Source of the DNA: Glutinoglossum americanum
Lineage: Eukaryota > Ascomycota > Geoglossomycetes > Geoglossales > Geoglossaceae
Length of the DNA: 64,000 nt
Assembly: GCA_020080175.1 (NCBI GenBank)
Contig: JAGHQL010000031.1
Coordinates: forward strand, 108,185-172,184
Reading direction: 5' to 3'
The notes under the pieces were generated by a model. That model was not told the origin of the DNA and ran no database searches. It was given only the letters and a program-made list of their open reading frames with translations. Position 1 is the stretch's first letter, and every line of letters begins with the position of its first letter. Below are positions 54,363 to 63,956 of the stretch, in pieces. The translations under genes and the position numbers were made by a program.

Positions 54363-56127
54363 CTTTTTTGTTCTCTACGTTGCGTGGCGTGTGACGCCGT
54401 CCAGCGAGGTCGTTGAAGGCGTTTCTGGCGATGTTTTGGTGCGCTTTGTTCGGATAGGGAGAGCACGCACGGGCCGGTTGAAGGGCGACACACCACACCG
54501 ATCCGATCCGATCCGATCCTAATTTCTATGGCGTCCTTCTGCTTCTTTTCCTTTTTCCCCCCGTACTCCGCTACGTAGTGGTTAGCCGTATTCGTGGACA
54601 TGGCGTCCCAAATCCAATCAAAATCCAGAAAAAGGAAATTATCACCCACATATTCCCACGGCGTCGTTCCATTCCGCCTTATTTTTTTAGTTTTGCCGGT
54701 TTGAATCCAACGCCGAGCCAGCCAACCAACCATTCCACTCCCCCGCCCTCGCGCTCGCCGCCAATAAGAATCCGGATCGCACGAAAACCTTAAAACCCGG
54801 CACACACACCCAGCACCCCAGCACCCCAGCACATCCACGCACGTCCCAGCACACACCCAGCTCAGCGGGGCCAACTAGCGCCCCCCCCCGTTTCAGGCAG
54901 CAAAACCCAGACGGCAAAACCCAGACCACCGGAACGCTAGCGGGAATCCACCCCCACGGATTCCCACTATAAAGAAACGACATCCCCTCCGACCCACCCC
55001 GCACTTCTCCTTGCATAACGAACAACACCTCACAGCGAACCCAAACGCAAAAACGCAAAAAACCGTCCACGGGCGCGCGACCGAACGGGGACGGAGGACA
55101 CGGAACGAGGACGACCAGGAGAGGCGATGAGGAAAAAAAGAAAAAAGAAAAAAAAAAAAAAACTCTGCAACCTACACGCTCCCCCCCTTGCCGAAAACCG
55201 AGGGGTTCCTCCCAGCGAGGAGGAGAGGACGAGGCACCCGCTCACCCACCCCCCAGATCGATCGAGCACGCACACACACACACACCGCGCTAGCCAGCAG
55301 CGTCGCAACGCCCACACCAGCAGCCGACCGACCGCGCGTCCCAGGGACCGAGCGCTCGGGTCCGCTCCCCCCACCCCCCCCTCGCTTTGGAAAAAAAAAA
55401 AAAAAACCGGTCGGGGCTGGAATGGGAATGGGGCTGGGTGTCTGTGCGTAGGGGGGGGGGCTGGAGCGGTCTGGGTCTGTCTGGAGCGGGATGGTTGGGT
55501 TGGTTGGTTGGTTGGCTGTTAGGGGTTTTTTTGGGGAGGAGGAGGAGGAGGGGGATTGGGTTGGGTTGGTGTGGTGTGGTGTGGTTCTTGGTTCTCGATG
55601 AGGAGGAGATAGGGGGATTGGGTTGGGTTGGGTTGGGTTGGTTCTTGGTTCTCGATGGGGAGGAGAGAGGAGGATGAGAGGAGGATGTAGTGATGATGGC
55701 GGGTTTTCGGCGCAGCCATCTCTTCCTTTCCCTTCCTTCCTCTTTTCTCCATCTCTTTTCTTTTTCTTTTTTCCATTCCCCCTCGGCGACTTCAATCCGC
55801 GTCCCCAACGCTTTCATCTAGCCCGTGCCTAGATGAAATAGCCCGCTTCAATCCTCTTTTTCTTTTTTTTTAACCCTTTGATCTTGTCCTGAGCGTAACG
55901 TTCCAAACGGTAGGTTAACACGATATCCCTCTTCTTTTTTTTTTCCTTTTTCCTTAATGTTATCTTTAATTCCCTTAAAATTTTATTTCAAATTGAAGAG
56001 AAAAGGACATCGCGTGCCGATGCGACCAAAAAAAAAAAAAAAATCAAACAGACCATCTCTGCCACACCCTTCTCGCCAGTCACTTCCTAGTTTGCTCATT
56101 ATCCCAGCCCGACCGGCCGACCTTTAT
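54363..56127. other. 1.8-kb low-complexity region between zinc-finger copies A and B
   Basis: No credible gene. It contains GATCC repeats (about 54502-54520), CCCAGCA repeats (54810-54835), A-runs (55142-55160, 55388-55403, 56030-56042), a CA tract (55269-55286) and G/T-rich repeats (55495-55665). Long open frames here (for example 55795-55172 minus) are Pro/Lys/Arg-biased products of this composition. Confidence 0.5.
55495..55665. repeat. TTGGG-rich G-strand repeats with a duplicated segment of about 57 bp
   Basis: Runs of GGTT/TTGGG (55495-55520, 55556-55572, 55616-55642) and GGTGT units are interspersed with a segment containing TTCTTGGTTCTCGATG that occurs twice about 57 bp apart (near 55584 and 55641). 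Repeated G-triplets could fold into a G-quadruplex. The unit is not the TTAGGG telomere repeat. Confidence 0.7.
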
Positions 56128-56683
56128 TCATGCACTGTCCGGATGATGGGCCCGCATATGTTCAGTGAGCTTGTCCTTTCTGGCAAACCCCGATTCCTGG
56201 GCGGGACAGCCGTCTACAGGACAGTCGTAGCGCGAAGGCATATGGAAGGTCCTTTGGTGACGATCGAGGTCTTGGAACCGCCCAAAAGTCCTTGTCGGCT
56301 CACAGCCTTCCCAGAGGCAGACGAACTTCTGGACGCTGGGTTTGGGATAAGCGATTCAGCTCTCGCGAGCAGGGTAGCGGGCCGGAGCGGTCACCTTTTG
56401 TCCGCTCGGCTGGTTTTGGGTGGAGATGGGGTTAGCCGGTGACGTTATGGGTGTTGGTCGGGGTATCGAAAGAGGCGTGTGCTGAAGGGAATAGAATGGA
56501 TGAAAGGAGAACGTACTCTGTGTCGACTGGATGGTGCGTTGAGGGCAAGGGTAGTTTCCCTGATCTCATTAGCAACGATCCGACAAAAGGAGTGCGAATG
56601 CGCATGTTGCAAGACCAACCGTTTGCAATTGGCAGCCATCGATCTTGCTCTTTGAGCTGGTCTTCTCCCTTTCCTTTGTTCAT
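56128..56683 (-). CDS. Small two-finger C2H2 zinc-finger protein, copy B
   Basis: Two exons (56683-56517 and 56335-56128) encode 124 residues. Exon 1 gives MNKGKGEDQLKEQDRWLPIANGW and ends GKLPLPSTHHPVDT. Exon 2 encodes QKFVCLWEGC with DLDRHQRTFH, then DCPVDGC with KLTEHMRAHH, ending PDSA and stop. All zinc ligands are present. The intron (181 nt, GTACGT donor, CCCAG acceptor) lies at the same phase as in copies A and C. The linker between the finger cysteines and histidines holds a TFGRFQDLDRH motif shared by the family. It is open and looks potentially functional. Function is unknown; a nucleic-acid-binding role is inferred from the fingers only. Confidence 0.7.
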
Positions 56684-57724
56684 GGACGAGTTTATTGTGT
56701 AAATACGTTCCGAGTACCTGAGCTCTAAGCTCCAACTGCATGGGAACGTCGACGTTATTTATATTCGACGTGCTGCAACAACACGTTATCGATTTTCGAC
56801 GATCTATTTCTTGGCCATCTAACTTTAGCGGAACATTCGCTGGCAAACGATCCTCGCCACCCCAGGGACTACGCAGCTAGAACCCTTCTTAGGCGCATCT
56901 AGGACCCCGTTCGCACATGGCATCTTTATGTTTCAAAATGCCACGCCTTAGCTCATGGTTGGATGGCTGCAGCAGGAAATGCCCGCGGAGGTCGTCGCAT
57001 CATGAGGGACTTTCGTCTCACTTCTATTGGCTGGTACATATGTATAGATACTCGAAGTGTACGCCGTTGTTGGCGAGTTATTAGTCGTCCATGCGTGGAA
57101 ACTATTCATCCCATCGAGTACTCTATTTTCCACAATGCCTCTCCGCGCAAGAACACATGGCAACTCATACCCTGGGCGCTGCGCTTCAATCCTTATTACC
57201 ACTCGCCACCCGATAACTTGAGTAGAGAGGAACAGTCGATCTCAGGATGGAATTACTCGTACTACGCACTCTAGAAAATATAAGAAAAGCGGCTGATGTC
57301 GGCCATTTTGTGGGATGATGCACGGTGGTCCAAGCTCCAGTAGATACCCGAAGCCTGTAAGGCGGTAACGAAAATCACAAGCACGTGTCTACTTTTTCGC
57401 AATTTGAACGCGCCTCGACTTCCTTACAAAGACCGCATCGCAGCTGCAATTGCGGACTTGGGATCGCAAAAGAGGCCTAGTTTCGGGGGCGTAGCAGAAA
57501 AACGACAGCTTGAACGGAAGATTCTGTCGCGACGCTTCAAGAGCGGGTCGTCGAAGAAGGTCGTCTAAGCAGATCGTCGAAGCAGTGTCGGGGGGCATAT
57601 CTACGGGGGATGCCGTTCGCTGCGTGGCGATGCCATAGTAGGCCGAGAGTTACATTTACCTCAGCCCCCTCCGATGATCGGTTATCTTTAGGGTCGCAGT
57701 GCGCAACAAAACACGCGCGGAACA

Positions 57725-57749
57725 TTTTTTTTTTCCGGGAAAAAAAAAA
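57725..57749. repeat. Poly-T/poly-A perfect hairpin
   Basis: Ten Ts, a five-base CCGGG spacer and ten As form a perfect inverted repeat. It may be a fold-back remnant of an insertion or a homopolymer assembly effect. Confidence 0.6.
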
Positions 57750-58260
57750 CAACTGGAGATCCCCGTCGCAAAAACACACGATTCCCTGCCTGTGCGACGA
57801 TGGGCCAATGCTGTGGTGTCGTGACCAAGTGGGTGATGACAGGACACACGGGCAAACGCGCTATGACATCGATGGGCTCCAGCCGCCGCCTCGCAAAGTG
57901 TTTTGTTTGGTGCCGTGCTATTGACCAGATAGCAGGGAAAGCACGCACCAATGACAGGGGGCAATGTTCCTGTCAGCCTGGCGCTGGGGGTACGCACCAA
58001 CCAGGCAACAGCACCTGTATCCTTTTCCCTCGCGTAGGTTGTACTCTTAGAGACCGGCCTGATTGTGCATATTACAGAAGGTGGTTAGTGGTGGGTGAGA
58101 TTGAGGTGCCTCCCATCTAACCCGTTCCGAAGTGGCGCGCGATTCGGACTTGCGGCTAGCGGTTCTTTTTTTTCTTTTTTTTAAACGATACATTGGAATA
58201 CCATTTGTTCCCCCCAAAGTGTCTCGAGGGGATACAACGGACTTTCTCCACCTGACACAG

Positions 58261-58297
58261 CCCACAACCCACAGCCCACAGCCCACAGCCCACAGCT
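58261..58297. repeat. CCCACAG heptamer array
   Basis: About five tandem CCCACAG units (the first with AAC in place of CAG). It is a simple minisatellite directly downstream (minus-strand sense) of the zinc-finger copy C stop codon. Confidence 0.85.
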
Positions 58298-58324
58298 CCG
58301 CAAAGCGCCGCCACCCAAAACAGG

Positions 58325-58840
58325 TCAATCAGAGCCCTCAACCCCAGTATGATCCACCCGCATATGCTCAGCGAGTTTATCCTTCCTCGGAAACCCCCGT
58401 CCCGGGACGGCGCGAGGGCAACCAGTTACCGGACAATCGTGGCTCACAGGAGATACGTGGTAGGCCTTTTGATGACGATCGAGATCTTGGAGCCGCCCGA
58501 AAGTGCTTGCCGATGCGCAGCCAGGCCAGACACAGACGAACCTCCCGGTGCTGAGTCGGTATTAGCTCTTTTGCTCCCATATGCAAGGCGGTGGACGAAT
58601 CGGATGGTCACCTATTATCCGCTTGGTTGGCTCTGGGTGGAATTAGTCCATGATCTAATGGGTGGGGGATCGAGTGATTAAAATAGAAGGCGCATTGAAG
58701 GGGATGGAGAGGAGGGATGGTAGGACGTACTCTGGCTCTACTGGATGCTGTGCCGGAGGCAACGGCAGTTTTCCTGGTTCCGTTAGGCATGACTGAATAA
58801 GAAAGGTAAGAGTGTACACGTTGAAAGGCCAACCGTTCAT
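58325..58840 (-). pseudogene. C2H2 zinc-finger gene, copy C (frameshifted)
   Basis: The same two-exon layout as copies A and B is visible (58840-58731 and 58551-58325, with the same GTACGT donor and CAG acceptor phase). Exon 1 encodes GKLPLPPAQHPVEPE, close to copy B. Its N-terminus is shortened by an in-frame TAA just upstream of the ATG at 58840. Exon 2 opens with GRFVCVWPGC, then a run of four Ts (58503-58500), where copy D has three and copy B keeps frame, shifts the frame before QDLDRHQKAYH. The rest of both fingers (DCPVTGC, KLAEHMRVDH) continues in another frame. As read, the product loses the histidines of finger 1 and all of finger 2. A homopolymer sequencing error is an alternative to a true frameshift. 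Confidence 0.65.
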
Positions 58841-60098
58841 GGCTAGAAGTCGGTCTTGTTAGCTGGTGTTCTTCAGTTCTCTTATTCTTGGATGGTCTGT
58901 ATTGTTCGAACTCGGATTCCTCATTCTAAGGATCCAAACATTGCCGGGGGAATATCGACATTAAATATCCGTGCGTGCTGCGGCAACACACCACGGGGAA
59001 ATTTATCGAGAGAATTCATTCGTCGCCCTTGAGCAGCAAAATGGCTCTAGAATCACCTCAGTAAAACAGATTTTGAGACTGTGTTGCTGTGTGTTTACTC
59101 GGAACGCCACCCCCGCCATCCACTGTCGTGCGAGGCCACCTCGGTAGCAAAATGCGTTGCAAGATAACCCAACAAGGCCCATTAAAATCACATATTTCCA
59201 GGAACCAAGCGCATATAAGAGATCCCCTGAAGTAGTTCTATAAATCCTATAATTTAAGTTGGAAAAAAAACTGCAGTGACCAGAAAATTGCACGTGGCAG
59301 ATGTGACGGAACAAGTCAATATCACGCCAAACACCTACAACTCGGCGCTCGGGCCTCGCGCTGCCGGGGTCTGGGGCAACGCCTTGCTATCGATCACCGA
59401 CTCGCCTAATCTACTGCCCGAGCTAACCCGGCGAATCACCGAGCCGCCGTGGTGGATCCGGTCGAAGCAGCTCTTATTGCGTCAAAATTTTCAAAGCAGG
59501 GAGCGCTATTTTCCATATATTGAAATATGCAGAAAAAAAAAATTTTTGGTTGCGATCGCTCTACACCATCCGAAAGATATCGAGGTGTATTTTTGAGTTT
59601 ACAGACTGTGAACCGCATCGATACGATATTTCGCCGGATACGGCATGAAACGTAAATGAGAAGGGGGTTTTTTTTTTTTTTTTTTTTTTTGGCTTGAAAT
59701 ATTGCGGAAATGCATGGAAGGGGAGGTGGAGCAGCGATTGCGGGATGGAGATTGATAATGATGGCGGTAAACTTCTTGCCCGTAGAGGTTGTGGAAGGTC
59801 CCCCGGGGAGCCACAACGGTTCTGCATATTGCTTTTCTGTGCGGCTCTGTCGGAATATATGGGTTTTTGTGCGTCGAGTCAGCTGGGGCGGCAGATTAAG
59901 CCGAGCACTCGCTGAATTTTGACACCCAACATCACGCATTGCTTGTGTTAGACATTAAAAACCGGCTTCTGCACTACTCCGCCATCGCTGCAGAAATTTT
60001 CAATCAGCCAACCAAGTTCTTCTATGCTCTTTCCTCTACCGCTGTGATCTTTTCGTGCATGGCCCGACATTTGTTGTCTAGCATTTGCTATCATAAAC
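58841..60098. other. Region between zinc-finger copy C and the transposase fragment
   Basis: The 58920-59050 part shares short blocks with the upstream flank of copy D (ATTAAATATCC, ATTCGTCGCCCTTG) and is probably duplicated promoter. A T-run of more than 20 lies at 59667-59690. Remaining frames (59276-59596 plus, 59939-59436 minus) show no family resemblance. Confidence 0.45.
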
Positions 60099-60101
60099 CT
60101 A

Positions 60102-60449
60102 CTTTGGCGCATCTCGTGCATGTTCGAGTTTCAGAGCATGCGAAACTGCATGGTCGTAGTCACATGGTCTAGCTTTTTCTCCAAGATCAAAAATAGTCCT
60201 TTTAGAAACTCCTGTAATTTCCGTTACCCGCTTGACGGGATCACCTTCTTCAGCGAGGGCTAGTGCTCGTAGACGTACAGCGACATAATGTTTCTTAGAG
60301 ACCGTGGTTTTTGAGTTGGTTTGGTTGGGTAGGCTGGAATTCCACTCCGCTTTGGTTTGGTTGAGTAAGCAGTCGGCCAGCAGGGAAAACCCCATCCCCC
60401 ACTCCACACATTTTTTGGAAAACCCCTTATGGCCCTTAATTAAATCCAC
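60102..60449 (-). mobile_element. Tc1/mariner-like transposase N-terminal fragment (degenerate)
   Basis: A minus-strand frame contains a helix-turn-helix segment, RALALAEEGDPVKRVTEITG followed by VSKRTIFDLGEKA, and then LKLEHARDAPK and a stop codon. The order resembles the DNA-binding start of fungal Tc1/mariner-type DDE transposases, where LLEHVEDAP-like sequence is followed by a Gly/Arg/Pro-rich segment and the catalytic domain. No DDE domain follows in any frame, so this is a truncated relic. Residues before the helix-turn-helix are not clearly transposase. Terminal inverted repeats were not found by eye. Confidence 0.5.
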
Positions 60450-60929
60450 TGCAGCTCAAGGGATGGGGTGACATACAATCGGAGGGGGGGTTGAGTGGGG
60501 TACCGCGACGCAAGGCTTGAGGAAAACCAAACAGTTGGTTGCTCCGCATCCACGGGTTCGAAGTGTGATAAGCGAGGTCTAGCGTCCGGTAAATTCTCTT
60601 TTTCTATTTGGTTGGTTTCGCTTAGGAGAATGGGATGGGACGACTTCCTCGCAGGCAAGTAAAGAGCAAACACCGCACATCTTTAATATGTAGAATGCTA
60701 TAACGGGATGTCTATAGAGAGAGAGAGGGGACGCGATTCCGAAGAGGGTGACCAGCTTTTTTTTTTCTTCTTAGCCATTCATGGAAACCCCGTGACATGC
60801 ATTGGAGCGTCAACAAAGTCAATTGGGACAATATCTAGTGGGGGATCCGCTGCACCAAATTTTTTTTTCTTTCGCCAGACTCCCCCCGGGGACGAACCGC
60901 GCTCTACCTGATGACTAAACGCCCATCTT
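60450..60929. other. Region downstream of zinc-finger copy D
   Basis: About 480 bases without a gene: an AG repeat at 60716-60728, T-runs (60758-60767, 60860-60869) and a short tRNA-like stretch at 60878-60925 on the minus strand. Confidence 0.4.
60878..60925 (-). other. tRNA-like remnant (possible SINE head)
   Basis: The minus strand reads GGGCGTTTAGTCATC and then AGGTAGAGCGC, which resembles the 5' acceptor strand and D-arm/A-box of a tRNA. A GGTTCGTCCC block similar to a B-box follows almost directly. There is no anticodon arm and the stems do not pair well, so this is not an intact tRNA gene. A tRNA-derived short repeat is one explanation. Confidence 0.3.
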
Positions 60930-61497
60930 TCACAACCCCTCAGACTCCGCGTGGTTGGTCCGCATATGCTCGATGAGTTTATCCTTCCTCGGAAACCCCC
61001 ACCCTGGAATGCCGTGAGGACAGCCGGGTACCTGACAATCGTGGCTCATTGGAGATACGTGGTAGGCCTTTTGATGGCGGTCGAGGTCTTGGGGCCGTCC
61101 GAAAGTGCTCTTCGACTGACAGCCGGGCCAGATACAGACGTATCTCTCGCTACCGGAGGTGATATAAGATCTTCTGTACTCATGAGCGGGGTAATGAGTG
61201 TGGTAGTCACCTTTTATCCATTTGGCTAGTTTTGGGCAGGGTTAGTCGGTGACCTTGTGAGTGTTTTGATGGGTTGGTCTAGGGATTAAAGGAAAGGAGA
61301 GGTTTTGGGAAGGATTGATGGTCGAAATATTAAAAGAGGCGATACCTAGAGGGATACAAAGGGAGGGATGGGTGGCAGGACGTACTCTTGTTCGGCTGAA
61401 TTGCGTGCCAAAGGTAGTGGTAGCTTTCCTGGTTACAACTCAGCACGACGGTAACCAATGTAAGTATACTCACGCATTGGGAAAACCAACTGTTCAT
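60930..61497 (-). pseudogene. C2H2 zinc-finger gene, copy D (exon 1 disrupted)
   Basis: The finger exon is intact at 61149-60930: RYVCIWPGC with DLDRHQKAYH, then DCQVPGC with KLIEHMRTNH, ending AESEGL and stop, with all zinc ligands kept. It is closest to copy C. The exon 1 equivalent (61497-61386) keeps the same GTACGT donor and can be aligned base by base with copy C. However, it contains a 2-nt length difference and a TAA in the homologous frame before PGKLPLP. Read from the ATG at 61497, the frame does not join correctly to the finger exon. Either this copy is a pseudogene or it uses another first exon that I cannot see. Confidence 0.6.
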
Positions 61498-62647
61498 AAC
61501 CGGCGGCCTTCGGTTTCGCGCGTACAGTTGGTGATCCTCAGATGCTCTATCCGCGGAGGTGCCGTCTGTATTGCTCGAATACGAGTTCTTCGTTCAAAGC
61601 ATTCGAGTTCTACGAGGGCATGCCGACATTAAATATCCTGTGTGTTACAATGCCACACGGACACGACCGTGGGGTTTCGACAGATTTATTCGTCGCCCTT
61701 GCGCACCCTAATGGCCGTGGATCTAGTATCGGCATCATAATAGCAAATGTGGTACTTTGTGGCTTGGTGGGGTGAGTTGGATTATTGAATTCAGCTCTAT
61801 TGCAACCAAACTATTGCTTAAAAGTGAGGCGGGCGCTGAGCGTTGTTTGAAACGACGCCAGTTGTGTAACGAACACTAGGCCACAAAAGCGGCGTGAACG
61901 AGCCACACATGGTCTTGGCTTCCTAAGGATCTGCTGTCTTTAACAGCCTGTCGGGCAACAAGTTCCCACAAGCTGATTAATGTGCTTACGGATTAGACCC
62001 CCAAATCCGTGACGAAGTTCGTGTTCGGCTTCCGGGGGAAATCCATATTTCGTTCGTCCGTGCTCGAGGCGCAGCGACCAAATGACAATCGCTGCGTGGC
62101 TTGGAAACTCTTGCGTCGCTGCATTCGTACATGGAGTATTACAACGGCTCGCCGATGACGTTCCGTCGGTCGGTTATCCGGTCCCACCTCTGGCTGCTTT
62201 ATGAGTGTGGGTTAGAACGCTGCGCCGGGCAGGATCAGATTTCTCCAACGGGTGATCCTATCCGATCATTGGACGTGTCAGAATGAATCAAGTATGAGGG
62301 GGATCGAGTATGACACTTGCACCGATAGGACGGCTCTGCGAACCCGCCACTCCTTCGGATTAATTAAGCAGGGTTCTATCGAAAAGTCTGATAAAGCCGG
62401 GCAAGATAGCATTACACTAATGACACGCGAGGGGATGGTGGAGAAATCTCTCGCCGGACCTCTTGCATCTCGCGTCAAGACAGCCCACGTATGCAACTAG
62501 CGGGGGTTGATTATAAGATCTGCGCATTGTTGCCTAGAACAGCCGAGCGAGCCTGATCCTTGCCAGGGTTAGGGCTCATGCAGGCGAATCAGAGTTGTGC
62601 TCCGCGCGCACGCGGTTAGCCCTGCGATGCATCTAAAAGCAGCAAAT
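61498..62647. other. Gene-poor region upstream of copy D
   Basis: The first 200 bases contain duplicated upstream sequence of the zinc-finger unit (ATTAAATATCC near 61629, ATTCGTCGCCCTTG near 61687). Beyond that no gene, RNA or mobile element is recognised. Confidence 0.45.
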
Positions 62648-62881
62648 TCGATCTAGATATCGACCGTTTGACGAATGTCACGCGAGGTCAAGCCCGCAGC
62701 TAGAGGTGACTACTCCTCCCGCAACGGTCGATCTAGATATCGACCGTTTAACGAATGTCACGCGAGGTCAAACCCGCAGCCGTAGGTGACTCCCCCTCCC
62801 GCATGTTCGATCTAGATATCGACCGCCCAACGAATGTCAAACGAGGTCAAACCCGCAGCTATGGGTGACTCCCCCTCTCGG
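62648..62881. repeat. Three tandem copies of an 80-bp unit with inverted-repeat core
   Basis: Units start at 62648, 62728 and 62807. Each begins TCGATCTAGATATCGACCG, followed by ACGAATGTCA, CGAGGTCAA, CCCGCAGC, GGTGACT and a CT-rich end. Copy 2 has arms CGGTCGAT and ATCGACCG around six bases. Differences between copies are substitutions, concentrated outside the core. It lies 1.2 kb beyond the last zinc-finger copy. Confidence 0.9.
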
Positions 62882-63954
62882 ATTCTAGGCTCTCTCGACG
62901 ACTCCAGTGTAACAACCAAAGATTTGCCGCCCCGCGAAACCCGCTAGAGCGGTACGGGGAAGAGGCTGCGATGGCTTATCGCCCCGAGGAAAAAACGCGG
63001 TCTGGACGATAGACAGATTGATCGGTTAACTGAATCCGTGAGTGTTTTCTCCCCTTCTTTTTCTTTTTGGCCCGGTCGCAAAAGTGTCTGGAATGTCGAC
63101 GGGGGTGGTGGAAGATCCCCAGCATGCTGGATGCAGGATCTCCGGGCTTTCGGAATCGTTATGTTGAGCATACATGCTGCATTGCATACATCTCGCATAG
63201 GTTCTTGACAGAACGATCCTCCAGGCCTGGAAGAGTCTCTCGGGCTCTCTCCTTGGGTTCGTCAGACAAAGCGGCATTAGATAATGCCGCCTTTGCTTTT
63301 TGAGTCCGACCGGTGCATATGTTAAACCAGCGGGCCGCATGGAAACTTCCGCAGTGGCGCAGCACGGAATATTGTTGGTTCACCGCATGTTTTTTTGCTT
63401 TTTGGAAGAGATTCCTGGACGTGGTTGGGCGGGGGGCAGATCGTCGCTGCTTTTGCGATTTACCTGTAAACCACCATTCGCCATTCACCATTGCCCCCGG
63501 AGGGACAACGCATCAGGCGAGGCACCTATGAAAAACGGAGTTGGGAAGAACGATCGCGAGACTATTGGTTGACCCCACCGACAACCGGTCCAGATTAAAG
63601 AAAAAGAAAAAGAAAACGCCTCGAGCAACATGGCAGCCCGCGCTGCCCAGCATAACGGGTCAGGTTTCTAGGGAAAACCCGCCGCGAGAAAAAAACACGT
63701 GCGATTCGATTATGGATACGGCGACAGCGTAACACCCCCGCTTCGCTCTACTCTCTCCCTCTCGACCCGACAGATTGCGTGGCAGACCGCGAAAAAAAGA
63801 AAAAAGAATCACCCCACCATTACGAAGCATCCCCTTTACGCGACCAGAAAAATTACCCCTAACAACTACAATCATCCCCACGTCCTCCTCCTCTCCTACG
63901 CTACCCCGTACGTCATAAAAAGTAAAATAAAACCCTTTTTCCTTTCCCCCCCCC

Positions 63955-63956
<2 letters not shown>
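62882..63956. other. Gene-poor window end
   Basis: No coding region can be supported. A perfect 9-bp stem hairpin (GCGGCATTA, two-base loop, TAATGCCGC) sits at 63271-63290, and A/G- and C/T-rich stretches follow from 63590. Open frames of 60-110 codons match nothing I recognise. Confidence 0.45.

Larger units (their letters stand above)
56684..58324. other. Region between zinc-finger copies B and C
   Basis: The first 150 bases upstream of copy B resemble the upstream flanks of copies C and D and are probably its promoter. The rest holds no recognised gene. Visible structures are a T10-CCGGG-A10 hairpin (57725-57749), a T-rich stretch (58166-58181) and a CCCACAG heptamer array (58261-58297). 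Confidence 0.45.

Noticed and set aside
55172-55817. Minus-strand frames of 85-207 codons rich in Pro, Lys and Arg
   Set aside because: They come from G/T-rich repeats and A-runs, differ completely between frames, and have no domain or splice support.
56963-57274. 103-codon plus-strand frame upstream of copy B
   Set aside because: Tryptophan/arginine-rich sequence with no recognisable domain, no splice partner and no repeat among the other copies.
62570-62577. TTAGGG in the gene-poor region
   Set aside because: A single isolated copy is expected by chance and is no evidence of a telomere.
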